Positions 6,996-7,796 of a DNA stretch of 7,796 nucleotides are shown one piece after another. Source of the DNA: Balneolales bacterium (GTDB taxonomy: Bacteria > Bacteroidota > Rhodothermia > Balneolales > Natronogracilivirgulaceae); contig SLLW01000185.1 of assembly GCA_007133875.1 (NCBI GenBank), positions 1 through 7,796 on the forward strand, written 5' to 3'. The notes under the pieces were generated by a model. It saw only the letters and a list, made by a program, of their open reading frames with translations, ran no database searches and was not told the origin of the DNA. How positions within the stretch are numbered: the first letter of the stretch is position 1; the number at the start of each line of letters is the position of its first letter. The position numbers were made by a program, and so were the translations under genes.

Positions 6996-7460
6996 TTAGT
7001 TAGCAAGGCCATCTTTAGTCAGGCGGTATTCATCATCCCCGTCAATCAACTGGATATAATTGGTTCGTTGATTGAAAGCCGGTTGAGCCAGGCCTGCCTC
7101 GGAAACGTTGATTATTTCTGTCAACTCGAGGGCACTCTCCTCAGATTCGAACACATAGACGTTGCTATACCCTGGAGCCGTAACAAAGTAGTACCCGTCT
7201 CTGCTACGAATAAGACGAACTTCACTTGGTAGTGATGCATCCTCACCGCGTTCTTTGACGTTTAGCGGGGTAATATTGAAGCTGACTCCAATGCGAACGT
7301 CTTCAACCAGCCCGTCTTGATCGGGTGACATGACAGATTCAATCGGTTGTGAGTAATCCACACCGGTTAGGGTGAGGGAGGGACCGCAGGCAACCGTGAA
7401 AACTAGCAAGGTAGCAGCTGCAAAATTCCCCAGAAGTCTGAGATGTTTTTGTGAGACCAT
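6996..7460 (-). CDS. Small lipoprotein, function unknown
   Basis: The 154-residue product begins with a short basic stretch (K5, R8) and a hydrophobic core, then TVAC at 22-25. This is a slightly irregular lipobox (Thr at -3) with C25 as the likely lipidated residue, followed by GPS; there is no Asp at +2. The mature part (about 130 residues) is acidic and looks mostly beta-strand, for example VRLIRSRDGYYFV (81-93), SNVYVF (99-104) and NYIQLIDGDDEYRL (134-147). No family is recognised. Lipidation would place it on the inner or outer membrane. It precedes the coiled-coil gene in the same direction by 25-37 bases, so the two proteins probably act together. The ATG is preceded by an A-rich leader instead of a Shine-Dalgarno sequence, as is common in Bacteroidota-type organisms. 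Confidence 0.82.
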   Translation of the reverse strand: MVSQKHLRLLGNFAAATLLVFTVACGPSLTLTGVDYSQPIESVMSPDQDGLVEDVRIGVSFNITPLNVKERGEDASLPSEVRLIRSRDGYYFVTAPGYSNVYVFESEESALELTEIINVSEAGLAQPAFNQRTNYIQLIDGDDEYRLTKDGLAN

Positions 7461-7501
7461 TTTTTTAAGCTTTAAATTTTTAATTGATAGTGTTTTATGT
7501 T

Positions 7502-7531
7502 TGTATATGTATTTCTTGATACTTTGACCAA
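7502..7531 (-). promoter_or_regulatory. Candidate promoter and A-rich leader of the lipoprotein/coiled-coil operon
   Basis: On the minus strand, TTGGTC (7531-7526) and TATACA (7507-7502) are spaced by 18 bases and resemble weak -35 and -10 boxes. The stretch from there to the ATG at 7460 is very A/T-rich and ends in seven A residues including the A of the start codon. The position makes sense, since this is the only gap upstream of the two-gene unit, but the box matches are modest. Confidence 0.3.
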
Positions 7532-7585
7532 TACCTCTTTGAGAACCATATCCTTATACACCGGTAGATTAGTGGTGAAAATATC

Positions 7586-7631
7586 AAAAAAAAGCACGGA
7601 ATAAAATAACAGATAACATAATATCTCTGTT
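7586..7631 (-). terminator. apt: Weak candidate terminator downstream of apt
   Basis: On the minus strand, AACAGA (7631-7626) pairs with TCTGTT (7613-7608), followed by the T-rich stretch ATTTTATT and, after seven further bases, by a run of eight T (7593-7586). The stem is short and A/T-rich with a 12-base loop, so termination would be weak at best. Confidence 0.3.
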
Positions 7632-7677
7632 TATTTCACATTTTTTCTTAATTCATTGCAGTTATACCTTTTTCCTG

Positions 7678-7796
7678 TCAGATTTTCACCAATGAATGAA
7701 CCGGAAATCCCTCCTGCAGTTTCGTGGTTCCATTCAAAAAGGTCAATTCGATAATGAAAGAGTAACCTACAATAATTCCACCGAGTCTGCCAACCA
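7678..7796 (-). CDS. apt: Adenine phosphoribosyltransferase, C-terminal end only (5' end outside window)
   Basis: Reading leftward from the right edge, one minus-strand frame gives 38 residues, then TGA at 7680-7678. It contains [14 protein letters not shown], then FLNGTTKL and VHSLVKI at the end. This matches the known C-terminus of bacterial adenine phosphoribosyltransferase, which has the pattern LGG-x-[IV]-x-G-x-[AS]-F-[LI]-IEL, then LxGxxKL, and closes with V-x-S-L-[IV]. The enzyme makes AMP from adenine and PRPP in cytosolic purine salvage. The catalytic PRPP-binding motif lies outside the window, so activity cannot be judged. The gene points the same way as the lipoprotein gene, but the 217-base gap with its own promoter candidate suggests separate transcription. 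The fragment is short, so the call rests on about 38 residues. Confidence 0.8.
   Translation of the reverse strand, partial: VGRLGGIIVGYSFIIELTFLNGTTKLQEGFPVHSLVKI

Larger units (their letters stand above)
7461..7677. other. AT-rich intergenic region between apt and the lipoprotein gene
   Basis: These 217 bases are clearly more A/T-rich than the flanking genes and contain no credible reading frame. They hold the candidate promoter and leader of the lipoprotein operon and a weak terminator-like stem after apt. Nothing else was seen. Confidence 0.5.

Noticed and set aside
7574..7690. 9-bp inverted repeat GGTGAAAAT (7574-7582) and ATTTTCACC (7682-7690), about 100 bases apart
   Set aside because: One arm lies in the last codons of apt; the repeat is short, A/T-rich and widely spaced, and no transposon or attachment-site structure accompanies it. 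Chance is sufficient.
7696..7796. Plus-strand frame starting at ATG 7696 and open to the window edge (about 33 codons)
   Set aside because: The opposite strand reads as the conserved C-terminus of adenine phosphoribosyltransferase, which explains the same bases much better.

Overview
The window looks like ordinary chromosome from a Bacteroidota/Balneolota-type (FCB group) Gram-negative bacterium. This is an inference from three things: protein style (many acidic residues, a SurA-like foldase next to a MoxR/VWA pair), start codons that lack Shine-Dalgarno sequences, and A-rich leaders. The acidic bias also fits a marine or moderately halophilic member such as Balneolaceae, but the species cannot be fixed from sequence alone. 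I see no mobile element, CRISPR array, tRNA, rRNA or integration site.

Left part, plus strand (1-4034): a probable three-gene operon. It opens with the C-terminal part of a periplasmic parvulin-type peptidyl-prolyl isomerase (SurA/PpiC class) with a proline-rich tail. Next comes a complete MoxR-family AAA+ ATPase, then a 712-residue membrane protein with a von Willebrand factor A (VWA) domain, a middle region resembling a glutamine-amidotransferase fold, and beta-sandwich regions. MoxR ATPases usually work with VWA partners. The DUF58 gene that commonly sits between them in BatA-type operons is not here.

Right part, minus strand (4071-7796): reading leftward from the right edge, the genes are the last 38 codons of adenine phosphoribosyltransferase (apt, cut by the window edge), a 154-residue lipoprotein of unknown function, a periplasmic coiled-coil protein of about 414 residues with a C-terminal membrane anchor and unknown function, a strong intrinsic terminator, and a membrane-anchored phospholipase D-type enzyme resembling cardiolipin synthase. 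The last of these converges on the VWA gene with a 36-base gap. The lipoprotein and coiled-coil genes are 25-37 bases apart and probably co-transcribed from an AT-rich promoter region downstream of apt.

Most of the genes concern the cell envelope: protein folding in the periplasm, a MoxR/VWA chaperone-like pair, phospholipid synthesis, and two unknown envelope proteins. The least explained parts are the lipoprotein/coiled-coil pair, the minimal MoxR/VWA module, and a cluster of three hairpins at 5551-5648.
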